From NCBI GenBank assembly GCA_030141605.1, contig JAQGDQ010000375.1:163773-227772 (forward strand): a stretch of 64,000 nucleotides of DNA. The letters run 5' to 3'. Positions 42,328-54,295 of the stretch are shown here, one piece after another. The position numbers were made by a program, and so were the translations under genes. Below the pieces are notes generated by a model, which was given only the letters and a program-made list of their open reading frames with translations, was not told the origin of the DNA and did no database searches. The stretch comes from Tubiluchus corallicola. Lineage: Eukaryota > Priapulida > Priapulimorpha > Priapulimorphida > Tubiluchidae. Each line of letters starts with the position of its first letter. Position 1 is the stretch's first letter.

Positions 42328-42931
42328 TTAAAATGGCAAAGCAGCGTAGTAAAGCACTTTGTAGTGAGGGTGCCTTGTCAATAAAATATGATAAAAAATA
42401 AAAATAATACAAACAAATAACGCGCAGGCGCAGAACCAAGTTAAATCTAAAATTTTCTCAAATTGACAGCATTTCGGCATTATGGCAGGTTGTGTGAAAT
42501 TTAAAGCTTCTTCTATAAAACAAGGCAACATGTGTTCATTTATGATGCTGGATTTTCCAGATTCGATGCACGTTGTATTAGATACGTCCTTACTAATGAC
42601 CAGAACTTTATCATTTTCAATGCTACTCCCTGGCATCGCCATCACTTGAATTTCTCTCGTTTCACCTGGTGTTAAATGACCACATGCAGGACGCACTCTA
42701 AATTTCGCTGGGCTTGTCGTTAAGACAACATAGCTGACAACAAAGGAGCAATGGTTTGTTAAAGAAAACTCAGAAGAGTTTTGCACAAATTTGATGCCGT
42801 CCGATGGCTTGACGATAATCAGCTTCGAACTGGAACGTCCTAAATCGTTTATCACTTTGGTGCTTAAGCGAGCCACTGTCTCTCCAAATGACTTGTAAAG
42901 AAAGTGTGAGTTTTGAACTTGATTTACGTAC
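42328..42931 (-). CDS. Tail-anchored MSP-domain protein, main exon
   Basis: The minus-strand acceptor TTATTTTAG precedes 42931. The frame enters in phase 2 and stays open to the stop at 42328 (about 200 residues). After about 30 residues comes an MSP domain: IVKPSDGIKF, SLTNHCSFVVSYVVLTTSP, FRVRPACGHLTPGE and NDKVLVI. A strong membrane segment (FCACALFVCIIFIFYHILL) and a short tail close it. No ATG sits at the start of this exon, so an upstream exon is required. A candidate is at 44827-44870. The domain matches that of the neighbour at 41386 in spacing and motifs, consistent with tandem duplication. Confidence 0.75.
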
Positions 42932-44676
42932 CTAAAATAACAAATAAAGAATTAGTTTGACAACGTTCATGTCTACAACAATTTAATTATCTAATCTCAT
43001 CTAATCAACAATCTAATCAACAATCGAATGTATTTCATTGCTGATTATATGAGGCAAATATTATTTGATTAGTACAGTGATAACGTAGTATTGTTAACCA
43101 GTTAAGATCATTCTATGCAAGAGCTTATACACTCTGTACAAATTTCACTATTGTTTATAGGAAATATAACGAATCTTGTTCAAATCGCATTGCAGTAGAT
43201 TTCATTGTAGCAGCATATGGATATCATATAGGAGATATAATACTGCGAAAGTCAGATCGGCGTATAATGTTGCACTTAATGTGCACACAATAAGGTTCCA
43301 CAATTTAAAGTATTAACTAATAAGAGTTGCTACAGCTTAAGAAATCGCATACTTGCAAGTAAAAATGGCATTCTAATTTGTGGCCGTATAAAAGTGTGTA
43401 TAAGTGTATAGTATCTATATGTACTAAATTTACTTATTAGTATAAATTTACTAAATAGATTTAATGAATCATCATCATCAGTTATCGAGAATATACCTTT
43501 AAGATGAGCTACTTAACCGACAGAGGCGTCTCAACCACGTTTTAATATATTAAACATGGTTCCCTCTACGAGACAAACCTCCAAGATTTACAAACGATCC
43601 TACGTGAAGCGAGTATCGAGCCCACACGTCCACATGATGATGGCACTCATATAAAAGCGTGCACGCCTATCCAACTCATGAACGAACAGTCATTAAGCGG
43701 ATGTAATAACGACATCGTTAATTTAGTGACACTTTGTGATACAAGCCCCCAATAATGAAACTGTCATGTCATTTATCGCTAAGGTCCCTGTTTTGTTTTT
43801 GCGTCTATTCTAGGGCCAAACTTACTTATTACGTAAGTAATTCTGTAGTTTGCTGATGACATTTGCTAACTTTACTATACTATGGATATACATATGACTA
43901 TGACAATGACTATGATTATAACTGTGATTATTTCTATAGCCCTGCTTTTAACAACGTACCTTTTTCCTGCTTTCATTTCTCGTTCGTTTCTGACAAAAAT
44001 AATTACAAAGCTCAACCCAGGCACTGTCAATAGGCTTCTTTTTAACAAGATCAATTTTTGTTTTATTTTGTTTGTTTTAATTTTGCCAGATATTTTAACC
44101 TAACAAATGATCAGGCGTGTCTGAAATGAAAGAAGAAACACTGCAAAAGCCTGCAAAGAACTCGATATCAACTGTTGCTTATCCAAAATGGAGAGTGTTA
44201 TGTAACCTTGGTAACATCGTTTCTTGAACATGACGTCATAGATATTTGACTTCATAAATTATTTGGGAGAAACGGAGAAGTACAAAATCTTTTCGACGTT
44301 TAAAACATTAGACAAATTTATAAATTTAGAATTTTAATCGACAGAAACATTTCTAGTTTTTTATTTATTGTTTTATTTTATGGTACCTCTATCAAATGAA
44401 AATGGAATTCTAAACATTTCACCGTTTTTTATTATCAAAGCCCGTTAGCATCTATATCACACAACTAATTCTAAAAGTTAGTCCTTCCACGAAAAATTCT
44501 GAACAAAAATACAAATTTAATTTTTTTATTGACAGGAATAATGGAAACTAATAAAAATTTGACAATTACAAAACAAGAAAAACACTGAGAGTTTAAACTG
44601 CAGTTTATTTTAGGCGAAAGAGAAGCAAAAAATTACATAAAATTAATGGTTAATAATTTCATGTTTTCTATGTTAT

Positions 44677-44745
44677 TAGTGGTGGTGTTGGTGGTGGTGA
44701 TGGTGGTGCTAGCAGCAGCGGCAGCGGCGGCAGCTGTAGTGGTTG
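44677..44745 (+). repeat. GGT/GCA-rich low-complexity tract
   Basis: GTGGTG and GCAGCGGC-type trinucleotide runs. The + strand ORF over it encodes only Val/Ala runs and is not supported as a gene. Confidence 0.8.
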
Positions 44746-44826
44746 TGATTGCAGCAACAATCATGACAATAATGTTACTATTATTTTTTATAATTTTACC
44801 ACCTTCATACTTTAAGCAGGTATTAC

Positions 44827-44870
44827 ATTTTTATAATGAACTGCTCAACAGTCAAGTTCTTGTCTTCCAT
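44827..44870 (-). CDS. Candidate first exon of the 42.3-kb MSP gene
   Basis: On the minus strand ATG at 44870 gives 14 codons (MEDKNLTVEQFIIK) plus two bases, then a GTAATA donor. The phase (2) fits the acceptor at 42931, restoring a Met codon at the joint. The donor is weak and the intron would be 1.9 kb, so this is only the best candidate I found. Confidence 0.3.
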
Positions 44871-45068
44871 AGTGAATGGGTGTATGAGGCCTTCCCATTG
44901 TTGGTGAGAAGCATACTGAATAATATTCTTTACAATAATTATAAACAACAACAAAAATGAGCGGCTACAGAGGTGATTTGAAAATTTTTGAAATGCTTCA
45001 TGCATAAGAAAATTAAAGAACTAAATACATGTACTGTAAGACTATTCGCCTCTTTTCATTTTTCTTAC

Positions 45069-45074
45069 TTTATT
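45069..45074 (-). terminator. Poly(A) signal of the large MSP gene
   Basis: TTTATT on the + strand is AATAAA on the minus strand, 71 bases beyond the stop codon of the 1281-residue MSP protein. Confidence 0.6.
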
Positions 45075-45144
45075 ATAAACAATTGCTTTCACGTTTTTTT
45101 AATAACAAGCTTTACAATACACCTACAAAATGTGACGCAGTAAC

Positions 45145-48100
45145 TCAGCAATGTTCACACACGTGTGGAAAATGCCTTGGTTTCCCTTGAGGCGTGGGCG
45201 ACAAACGTTTGTCATACCAGAAGAAGACGAGTAATACAGTTAGCAAAGCTAAAACTATGACATATTTATACCACTTCGCGCTGAATGGGCTCATGTGTTT
45301 GGACATTAAGCGGTAAACTTTTACTGTATTAGATGGTGTGGTCCTGTAAACCTCTCGTAGTGAACGTTTAGCTGAAGAAAATGCAGGATAGTATGGGCTG
45401 CCTTCAATATATTCTGGTTGATCATTATCAGCACCTCGAGGTTTTCTGTCTGCTTGTCTAATTCTAGGAACTGGGGACTCGTAGGCTTTTCCGTCGTACG
45501 TTTTATTGATTTGCGCTGTTTTTAAATTTTCTTTCTGTGGTTTAATCTTTTCTGGCAGAGTTTGCTCAAATTGGACGTCTACTAGGTTTGTCGTGCCAGT
45601 TGTTGTGGCTGCATTCTCAGTTTCTTTTGGGTGTGTTCGAGCGTCATATGTTACAGGTGGTACAAACGTCTGCACAGGAGTTGGTTCCGGCTGAGGTATT
45701 TCTGGTACAATTGGTTTAAACTGGATTTCTTCCAAGCATTGTACAGTTTCATTAGGGTGCAATTTTTGTGAAACATCGCTGAGTTCCTGCTTGCGGTTAT
45801 GAGTTCCTGCTGGTTGCTCATCAGGTATTATTACTTTGATTTCTGCTTTTTTAGCTCGTGTTTCGTGAGCAGCTTCGCGTTTCACTACTTGTGGCTGAGT
45901 TTCTTGAAAAATTATTGTTGCGGGTTCTACTAAGTAGATTTGTGTTTCTTGGGCTTCCTCAAGTTTGATTTTTTGTAGTTGACTTTCTTGAGGAATTATT
46001 GTTTTCGGTTTTGCCTCTCGAACTTGTGTTTCTTGGAGGTCTTCACATTGCACTACTTGTGGTTGAGTTTCTTGAAAAGTTACTATTGTTGGTCCTGCTC
46101 CATAGGTTTGTGTTTCTTGGGCTTGTGTTTCTGGTACACAGGTCTGTGTTTCTTGGGCTTCTTCACCCTCCAGTACTTGTGGTTGAGTTTCTTGAAGAAT
46201 TGTTGCCGTAGTTTCTGGTACATGGGTTTGTATTCGTTGAGCTTCTTCAAGTTTCAATTTCACTTCTTGAAGAACTATTGTTGTAAGTTCTGTATCACTG
46301 GTTTGTGTTTCTTGAATTTCTTCAACTTTCACTACTTGTTGCCCATTTTCTTCATTAATTATAGCTGTAGTTTCTGGCACGTAAATCCGCATTTCTGGTA
46401 CATAGGGCTGCATTTCTTGGACTACTCGAGTTTCTGTTTTTTGGGCATCTTCGAGTTTCGCTACTTGTGGTTGAGTTTCTTGAGGAATTATCGTTTTGGG
46501 TTCTGCTACTCGAGTTTGTGTTTCCTGGACTTCCTCACATTTCGCTACTTGTGGTTGAGTTTGTTGAAGAATTACTGTTGTTGGTTCTGCTCCATAGATT
46601 TGTGTTTCTGGTACATAGGTCTGTGTTTCTTGGTCTTCTTTAAGTTCAACTTCTTGTCGATGTTGCTCGTGAAAAATTATTGTTGTTGTTTCTGCTAGTG
46701 GAGTTTGTGTTTCGTGGACTCCTGGACGTTTTACTACTTGCCGTTGAGTTTCTTGAAGAATTATTGTTGTGGGTTCTACTACATAGGTTTGTGTTTCTTG
46801 AATTTCTTTGCATTTCGCTACTTGTGGTTCAGTTTTTTGAAGAATTACTGTTGTTGGCTGTGCTCCATAGGTATGTGCTTCTTGGATTTGCGTTTCTGGT
46901 ACGTAGGTCTGTGTTTCTGGTTCTTCTTTAAGTTTAACTTCTTGTCGATGTTGCCCTTGAAAAATTATTGTTGTTGTTTCTGCTAGTGGAGTTTGTGTTT
47001 CGTGGACTCCTTGACGTTTTACTACTTGTGGTTGAGTTTCTTGAAGAATTATTGTTGTGGGTTCTACTACATAGGTTTGTGTTTCTTGAATTTCTTTGCA
47101 TTTCGCTCCTTGTGGTTCAGTTTCTTGAAGAATTACTGTTGTTGGCTCTGTTCCATAGGTATGTGTTTCTTGGGCTTGTGCTTCTGGTACATAGGTCTGT
47201 GTTTCTGGTTCTTCTTTAAGTTTAACTTCTTGTCGATGTTGCTCGTGAAAAATTATTGTTGTTGTTTCTGCTAGTGGAGTTTGTGCTTCGTGGACTCCTG
47301 GACGTTTTACTACTTGCCGTTGAGTTTCTTGAAGAATTATTGTTGTGGGTTGTAATACATTGGTTTGTGTTTCTTGAATTTCTTTGCGTTTCGCTACTTG
47401 TGGTTCAGTTTCTTGAATAATTACTGTTGTTGGTTCTGCTCCATAGGTATGTGTATCTTGGGTTTGTGTTTCTGGTACATATGTCTGTGTTTCTTGGTCT
47501 TCTTTAAGTTTAACTTCTTGTCGATGTTGCCCTTGAAAAATTATTGTTGTTGTTTCTGCTAGTGGAGTTTGTGTTTCGTGGACTCCTTGACGTTTTACTA
47601 GTTGTGGTTGAGTTTCTTGAAGAATTATTGTTGTGGGTTGTAATACATTGGTTTGTGTTTCTTGAATTTCTTTGCATTTCGCTCCTTGTGGTTCAGTTTC
47701 TTGAAGAATTACTGTTGTTGGCTCTGTTCCATAGGTATATGTTTCTTGGGCTTGTGCTTCTGGTACATAGGTCTGTGTTTCTTGTTCTTCTTTAAACTCA
47801 ACTTCTTGTCGATGTTGCTCGTGAAAAATTATTGTTGTTGTTTGAGCTACTGGAGTAAGTGTTTCTTGGACTCCTTCACGTTTCACTAGTTGTGTTTGCG
47901 TTTCTTGAACAATTGTTGTTGTTGGTTCTGCTACACAGATTTGTGTTCCTTGGGCTTCTTCGAGCTTTACGACTTGTTGTTGAATTTCTTGGAGAATGAC
48001 TGTTGTGGGTTCTGCTAGAAGAGTTTCTCTTGTTTGGACCTTTTCTTGGAGAACTATTATTTTGGGTTCTGGTACACGAGTTCTTTTAATATCTTCCACT

Positions 48101-48990
48101 TCTTGTGATTGACTTTCTTGGAGAATTATTATTGTGGGTTCTGCTACATGAGTTTGTGCCTCTTGGACTTCTTCAAGTTTCACTTCTTGTTGTTGGTGCT
48201 TTTGATGAATTATTGTTCTGGTTTCTGTTGTACGAGTAGTAACTGCTGTCGCCTTAGCTTTGATTGGATTCCATTGGATTTGTTTCTTTCGATTTGCTGA
48301 ACCAATTAATATTAAAAATTTTTCATTCTTGATGTCGAATCCTGGTTTTACGACTGCGTCTATTATTGTTTTCTGTCCAGGATTTAAACAATGCCTTCGT
48401 GGGCGTACAAGAAAGTTTTCTGAATTAGTGGAGTGTACATCAAACCAAAAAAATCCACTCGAAAGATTTTCGATCGTAAAGAACGATGAGTCATGCTGGA
48501 AAGTTATAGGGATTGGTTCAATAGCTATTGAATCGTATACTTGTCGTACGGTACGATGTTCCATACAGTTTCTTGGACTAATTGCATTAGTTTCTGTGAT
48601 TTCTTGTTTATGCTGATAGATAGTTGCGGTTTCTTTAGGTTGTACGTCTTTTTGAGAGCTTGTAAGTTCTTTCCACAGGGGCTCAGGTTTTTCAACTATG
48701 TAATTTTTTATGATAAATTTTTCGTTTCTCATGTTTTTAGGTTTCGTCTTTGCAAGTATATGAATAGGTCTTGTCTCCCCAGGCTTTATATAGTCTCTTC
48801 TAGGGTACACCCGAAATTTTTTTGGACTTGTGCAAAACACGTCAAACCAAACCAGATCATTGCTATTATTTTTTATTGAAACGTACGCCGACTCATTTTC
48901 GAAGGTTATGCCAGAAGCTGGTAGAACAGTCACTGGAGGGTCGCCATGAAGAGTATTAGGTGCACTTGTGTTTGGGCAGGAAGAATACAT
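45145..48990 (-). CDS. Large tail-anchored double-MSP protein with TQT-repeat region
   Basis: A 1281-residue protein. I start it at the ATG at 48990; a pyrimidine-rich acceptor (CTACACTGCAG) lies 65 bases upstream at 49055, with an in-frame stop between. MSP domain 1 spans about residues 19-97 (VLPASGITF, FRVYPRRDYIKPGE, NEKFIIK) and MSP domain 2 about 153-229 (IAIEPIPITF, LVRPRRHCLNPGQ, NEKFLIL). A very long Gln/Glu/Thr/Val-rich region (about 265-1120) repeats two short modules, EPTTIILQE and QETQTYVPE. A single membrane segment (YVIVLALLTVLLVFFWY) at about 1243-1259 and an 18-residue tail ending in CEHC follow. The layout implies a cytosolic, membrane-tethered scaffold. MSP domains of VAPs bind FFAT motifs, and TQT motifs are the core of LC8 dynein-light-chain sites, so a tether role is an inference. 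Largest of three clustered MSP genes. Confidence 0.85.
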   Translation of the reverse strand: MYSSCPNTSAPNTLHGDPPVTVLPASGITFENESAYVSIKNNSNDLVWFDVFCTSPKKFRVYPRRDYIKPGETRPIHILAKTKPKNMRNEKFIIKNYIVEKPEPLWKELTSSQKDVQPKETATIYQHKQEITETNAISPRNCMEHRTVRQVYDSIAIEPIPITFQHDSSFFTIENLSSGFFWFDVHSTNSENFLVRPRRHCLNPGQKTIIDAVVKPGFDIKNEKFLILIGSANRKKQIQWNPIKAKATAVTTRTTETRTIIHQKHQQQEVKLEEVQEAQTHVAEPTIIILQESQSQEVEDIKRTRVPEPKIIVLQEKVQTRETLLAEPTTVILQEIQQQVVKLEEAQGTQICVAEPTTTIVQETQTQLVKREGVQETLTPVAQTTTIIFHEQHRQEVEFKEEQETQTYVPEAQAQETYTYGTEPTTVILQETEPQGAKCKEIQETQTNVLQPTTIILQETQPQLVKRQGVHETQTPLAETTTIIFQGQHRQEVKLKEDQETQTYVPETQTQDTHTYGAEPTTVIIQETEPQVAKRKEIQETQTNVLQPTTIILQETQRQVVKRPGVHEAQTPLAETTTIIFHEQHRQEVKLKEEPETQTYVPEAQAQETHTYGTEPTTVILQETEPQGAKCKEIQETQTYVVEPTTIILQETQPQVVKRQGVHETQTPLAETTTIIFQGQHRQEVKLKEEPETQTYVPETQIQEAHTYGAQPTTVILQKTEPQVAKCKEIQETQTYVVEPTTIILQETQRQVVKRPGVHETQTPLAETTTIIFHEQHRQEVELKEDQETQTYVPETQIYGAEPTTVILQQTQPQVAKCEEVQETQTRVAEPKTIIPQETQPQVAKLEDAQKTETRVVQEMQPYVPEMRIYVPETTAIINEENGQQVVKVEEIQETQTSDTELTTIVLQEVKLKLEEAQRIQTHVPETTATILQETQPQVLEGEEAQETQTCVPETQAQETQTYGAGPTIVTFQETQPQVVQCEDLQETQVREAKPKTIIPQESQLQKIKLEEAQETQIYLVEPATIIFQETQPQVVKREAAHETRAKKAEIKVIIPDEQPAGTHNRKQELSDVSQKLHPNETVQCLEEIQFKPIVPEIPQPEPTPVQTFVPPVTYDARTHPKETENAATTTGTTNLVDVQFEQTLPEKIKPQKENLKTAQINKTYDGKAYESPVPRIRQADRKPRGADNDQPEYIEGSPYYPAFSSAKRSLREVYRTTPSNTVKVYRLMSKHMSPFSAKWYKYVIVLALLTVLLVFFWYDKRLSPTPQGKPRHFPHVCEHC
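46570..47860 (-). repeat. 288-bp (96-codon) tandem repeats inside the large MSP gene
   Basis: The landmark TTTCTGCTAGTGGAG recurs with exact 288-base spacing (its CTGCTAG core at 46692, 46980, 47268 and 47556), and a diverged fifth copy lies near 47844. Each unit encodes 96 residues with several TQT motifs. Because 288 is divisible by three the frame is preserved. Copies are very similar, implying recent unequal exchange or gene conversion. Confidence 0.95.
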
Positions 48991-49054
48991 TTCGACTGAA
49001 CTGTATGCCAAATGCCCACGAATAACATTGTATGGTTCTGTGAGCTTTATCTAT

Positions 49055-49560
49055 CCTGCAGTGTAGAGATAAAAAAACAATTATTTTAAAAAATAAACTA
49101 CCTTTTAAGACAAATGTTAAAAATACATTATATGTTTTTTTATTTTAGTAGACAATAAAATATAACTATGGTTTGCAAAGCACTTTGGGTTGCTTTGTCT
49201 ATTGAATTTAAAACCGAATAAATAAAGATTATTAAAACAAAACGTTCTGACATCTTAACTGTGACGATTTGAAGCTTTTACCAGTTTAGCCAACAAAGCT
49301 CACCTGTAATTCTGCAGCCTTTGCCAAACAGAGCTACCAGAGATCATTTTCCAGCAGTTTTTTTTACGTTTTTACTAATATAGAATACTAACTGCAACTT
49401 GCGTTTCACGTTTTACTAAAAATTAATTATTTTCTGCCAAACAATAAATAATTCTGGCTTAGCGTCTCTTCAGCTTGCAACTTTCCCACTTCCCCTCATA
49501 CTTCCAAGCACTCTTCATGACGTCGGGTGCGTGTGACGTCACGGAAATACAAAGCCTGTG
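49055..49560 (-). promoter_or_regulatory. Upstream region of the large MSP gene with a CRE-like palindrome
   Basis: A perfect TGACGTCA cAMP-response-element-like palindrome lies at 49534-49541, about 0.5 kb upstream of the coding start. The strong acceptor at 49055 shows that the mRNA is either spliced in the 5' UTR or trans-spliced, so the true promoter could be here or farther away. No TATA box can be assigned. Confidence 0.3.
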
Positions 49561-49940
49561 TGTGTTTAATGAACTCTATTTGTTTTGAATATGTTTTTTT
49601 TGAAAACTTTCATTATTCATTAGAAAGGTGGGTTGTCAAAACATTTTAGTACACAAAGTGAAAATAATTAGTAACATAATAAAAATGTACAGTTTTATTA
49701 TAATTATTAGGCCTACTGTATTTAAGAAAATTAGGTAGGGCTGTTATAGTAATGTAAAGCTATTATATTTCATAAAATAAAAACCATCATCAGTTTATGT
49801 GCTTATATATAAATGTTTTTTGCAAAAATCATATATCAATGCAGTCGAGTAAAAGAAATTGCACTTTCCTAGAACTGCAAAATTAACAATATGTGCAACT
49901 GAGTAAGTTCCCAAAGTATCTAATAATTTAACTACAAATA

Positions 49941-50083
<143 letters not shown>

Positions 50084-52496
50084 ATGGAAGACTAAGTTAA
50101 TTTTTCATTTTAAACACTACGTGGCTGTGTGTGTGATGATCATCGTGCAAAATGAATGTTATGAAACCTGTCCAATGAACGTGTTTACTGAGTTTACAAT
50201 TTTATAGTGATAGGCACAATAATTATCATTATTGAATAACAGACAAACAAACGAAAAAAATCAATAGATAAATGAACAAATAAAATGATAAATAAATGAG
50301 TTAATAAAGAAGTGAATGAAAAGCATAAAATAGATATATTATAAGCGAAAGTAATTATGAAAGTGATTCAATCAGTCAGTAATCTACCTTAACTGAAAAT
50401 GCCCTGAAAAGATTCAACATTTTCTTGTTAGTAGATTACAAATGAAGCCAAACAACTTCTTTTAATTTGAAACTATAACCTTCTTGTTCCCATATCACTT
50501 AACAGACTGTTTAAGTGCAGCGAATGACAAAAATAAAAAATACCAAACAACTGTGTATTTCACTTGCTGAAATTTATTTAATCTATTTCAACAATTTTAT
50601 TTGTTAAAATTTTTATTTACAAAACTACAGTGGGATTTTCAATATTTAGCTTTTCTTTTCGGTATTTTCCGCTTTTAGAAATTATTAAATCAATGATTTT
50701 TTTGTTTTAAAGCAAACGTCTACTAAAGAAGCCCGAAATGTGTTAATCATTCGTAATTTAGGAAATTTTTCAAATAATTTTCAAATTAAAACCTTTTAAC
50801 AAAACGAGCGTGTTTTCAGCCATTTATTGCCAAACCCCAGCGTCTCCTTGACGAATATAACGAAATTGTAAAGGTAAAATACCTGAAAATTGCTCCCGTC
50901 AGGTGTGAATTTATAATTATCGTCAGTGGTGATGATTTTCTGCTTCCTCGGGCACGTCATGTGCATGAATTAGATGATGGACGTCGAGAAAATTCTCTTT
51001 CTTATCGCTGTCAGTGATTATACTTGTAGGACAGCCAGAGCCAAGGCGCTCTGATTCAACATTTTATAAAAAATGCCCTCAATCTTGTTTTTTCAAATAA
51101 AATTTCTTGAAATATTTTGCACACAAAAGTAGGTGATTCCCCAAAAACTTCTTCCCTGCGAAACGCCAGCAAACTTTCCTGTACGAACTGTATTATAGTA
51201 AGAATAGCTTAACCACTTTATTATTATTGCATAATGGATTGTAGTTTAATTATCAGTCATCTTTCGTTGTGTGTTTGTATTGTTTTGTGATGTAATAATT
51301 TTGTTGTTATTGTCTAGTCATGTAAATATAACTTGAAAACTAAAATAAATCCTATTCTTTTATTTACAGCTTTTGACACCCTCAGTACGTTACACCACGC
51401 TATTTCTATTTCTATTTATACTATAGTCTATTTCGTACTCCGTGACGTTAATTTACGACGGAATCTTCAGCAATCTTCACCTACTTTCCCATCCTTACCG
51501 TTTTTTATAATAAAAAAAACTTCAAAAATACTTTCACAGCCCAAAGCGGCCTTTTCCGTCACAATAGCAATCGAAAACATGTTGGTATTATCGATGTACA
51601 GAGATTCGACAAATTTATCAGCAACCAAAAAAACAATTCTGGATTCAGTTTGACTCTATATTGGAAATTCCAGTTTTTTTCAATCAGATTTTATTTCTTG
51701 GGTTTTGCATTTGTTCACATAGTGCTAACAAATCCTTTCTTTAATGCAATTCTTAACTTTTCTCTTAGGCTACATCATGCAGTAACATCCTTATGTTAAT
51801 TGTATTTGCAATATGTACAATTTATTTCATACTTTTGAATAATTTAATCAGTATTCGGCGTGAATGCCGTAAGTGTTAATTCACTTGGTAAACTAAACAC
51901 GTATCATGAATTACATAACGGGACTCCGGTCTTAACTGCAATCAAGACTACTAGTTTGACAAAAAAATTACTCAAGTAATCAACACAGCATGTCGATAAC
52001 AATCTGCCGTCAGACTTCTGCTTTTTCGGAAGCATATATACCACGCATCACTAAATCACATATACATCGTCAATAACACACCAGCCTCCGCTATTATACT
52101 TTAAAAATTTCCTAACAATTTAATGCAAATGGTAAAGCACAATGTAATGCTTTTAGCTTGTATTTCCGCTGCAGCTTAAGCCACTATTGCGTAAACCATC
52201 GCTGAATGAAAATGGGAAGATATGGCTTGAAGAAAGATGGTGTCGTATGAATACACGGCTCGTTGCAGTAACCGTATTAAACGTCTTCCAGGTATTGTAC
52301 CGTTATACCGGGAGTACGATAATGAATTGCTAACGTTACTTCTTTTGTCTTTCTTTACATCGGTTTCATTCCCTTTTCTGTAGGCCTATGTTACTGTAAA
52401 AACTGATGGGTAAGGTAGAACTTTCGCACTACTGTAGTATTAATTAATTAAATATGAGACTTATGCAAATATTCTAAGGACACTATTTCAAATTAC

Positions 52497-52574
<78 letters not shown>

Positions 52575-52594
52575 CATCATCATCATCATCATCA
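52497..52594. repeat. (ATT)n(ATC)n microsatellite
   Basis: A trinucleotide repeat of about 76 bases of ATT followed by about 22 bases of ATC. ORFs across it are artefacts. Confidence 0.97.
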
Positions 52595-53128
52595 TTTTTT
52601 GAAAAGTATTCCAAGGCATATCATACTTACCCAAGAAGATAATAATAATAATGCGTTTTGTCTCAGAAATGATTTTATTTTTACAAGAGCTTGTGTATAC
52701 ACTCAAGAAGGGTCATTGGCTGTAAACTGTGGAGAAGAGTATACACTGACAGTGTATAGCTGCCGTCTGGTCGTTTAGTATATTCTAAAAACCTCTTTCT
52801 ATGAAATCGTTATACGGCGCGGCATTCACACAATAAATTTTAATAACGATATCACGTTTACATAACTACTATATCAGTTAAGCGACTAGTTAGGCAGTTA
52901 GGTATGCACACCTCAGTAGGGCGTTTTGTGTGGTAAAGTCTCCAACAGAGCCCTTATTCCTTTTGCTTAACCTTAAACTTTAACATCTGCTCTCTGCGCC
53001 AGAATTAGGTAGCTTTTGAAAATTCGTGTAATCGCAGGAAATAATGTAGTGTAATGTAGAACCAAGCAAATATACAGTAATTAAATAAAATTTCATGAGA
53101 AAAAGCTTTGCAAATGTGGTGCCGTATG

Positions 53129-53306
<178 letters not shown>

Positions 53307-53992
53307 GTGTATCGATAAAATGGAGGTTATGTTAAAAAATATTTAAAATATAAAAAAACATAAAAAATTGAAAATACATAAAAAATAGAATCACTAACGT
53401 TGCACATACTGAAGTGGTTCACTAGCTATAAGAAATGAACGTTGGACTGTTTTGATCACTATTGAATAGTGGCCTAAGGTCCCTGCCTCAAATCTAGGCT
53501 GCAGCTTACCCAGCTTTTTTACATTCCTGTGTTTTAATTTCGGGTTAGTATAATCGAAAATAAGAAAAACTTTAGTTAAAGCAATGCCTATACTTTTCAT
53601 ATTTACAATTGAAACTATGTAGACGTGTATGCTTTCTTTTGTTGAGAATATTTGCAAAACCACATGAGTTTATTTGAATAATAGACTAAATCAGTTTCTC
53701 CTCCATTTAAAATCGGCAAGTTCGTCACATGACTTGAAAAAATCTCTTAAGTTAATTAACTCTTTTGCTTACAAGTTCGGAAATAAATCACAATACTTAC
53801 ACCCAATACATTTTTATGCTTTCGGAGTGATAGCCATGCGAACAGATTAAGCGTAAAAGTAATTTGCAATTTAACATTGTCAAATCTAATGTTCTCATTT
53901 ACGTCAAAAACGTTTAGTTATTGGCTGCATTTGCATTCAAATTTAAATATTTACCGCTACTATATGATTTGGCCCATTAGCAAACTCGTGGT

Positions 53993-54088
53993 GTAGAAGT
54001 TTAACTGTGCAAAGAAACCCCTACTACTTAACTGTATTTCGTAGAAGTTTAACTGTGCAGAGAAACCCCTACTACTTAACTGTATTTC
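53993..54088. repeat. 48-bp direct tandem duplication
   Basis: Two adjacent 48-base copies (53993-54040 and 54041-54088), starting GTAGAAGTTTAACTGTGC, differ at one visible position (A/G). This is a recent simple duplication in non-coding DNA. Confidence 0.95.
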
Positions 54089-54295
54089 GTGTTTAAGTTG
54101 CAGAGTCTATTTTCTGAATAATACGTTATCTATTAGTTTCCTTTTAGTGCCTTATTAAATACTGTTTTATTAATTTAATTATGTATTGTACACTGTGAAT
54201 CGAAAGTCTGTACACAAATCATTTATAAAAACAATTTAGTAAAGGTTCCTTCAATTACAAACATTTGTAAGACTTTATATAGATGCAATAAATAT

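Noticed and set aside
45506-48879. Many + strand ORFs rich in Leu, Phe, Tyr and Cys
   Set aside because: They are the antisense of the large MSP gene. Their periodic pattern simply mirrors the 288-bp repeat, whereas the minus strand shows domains, anchor and a poly(A) signal.
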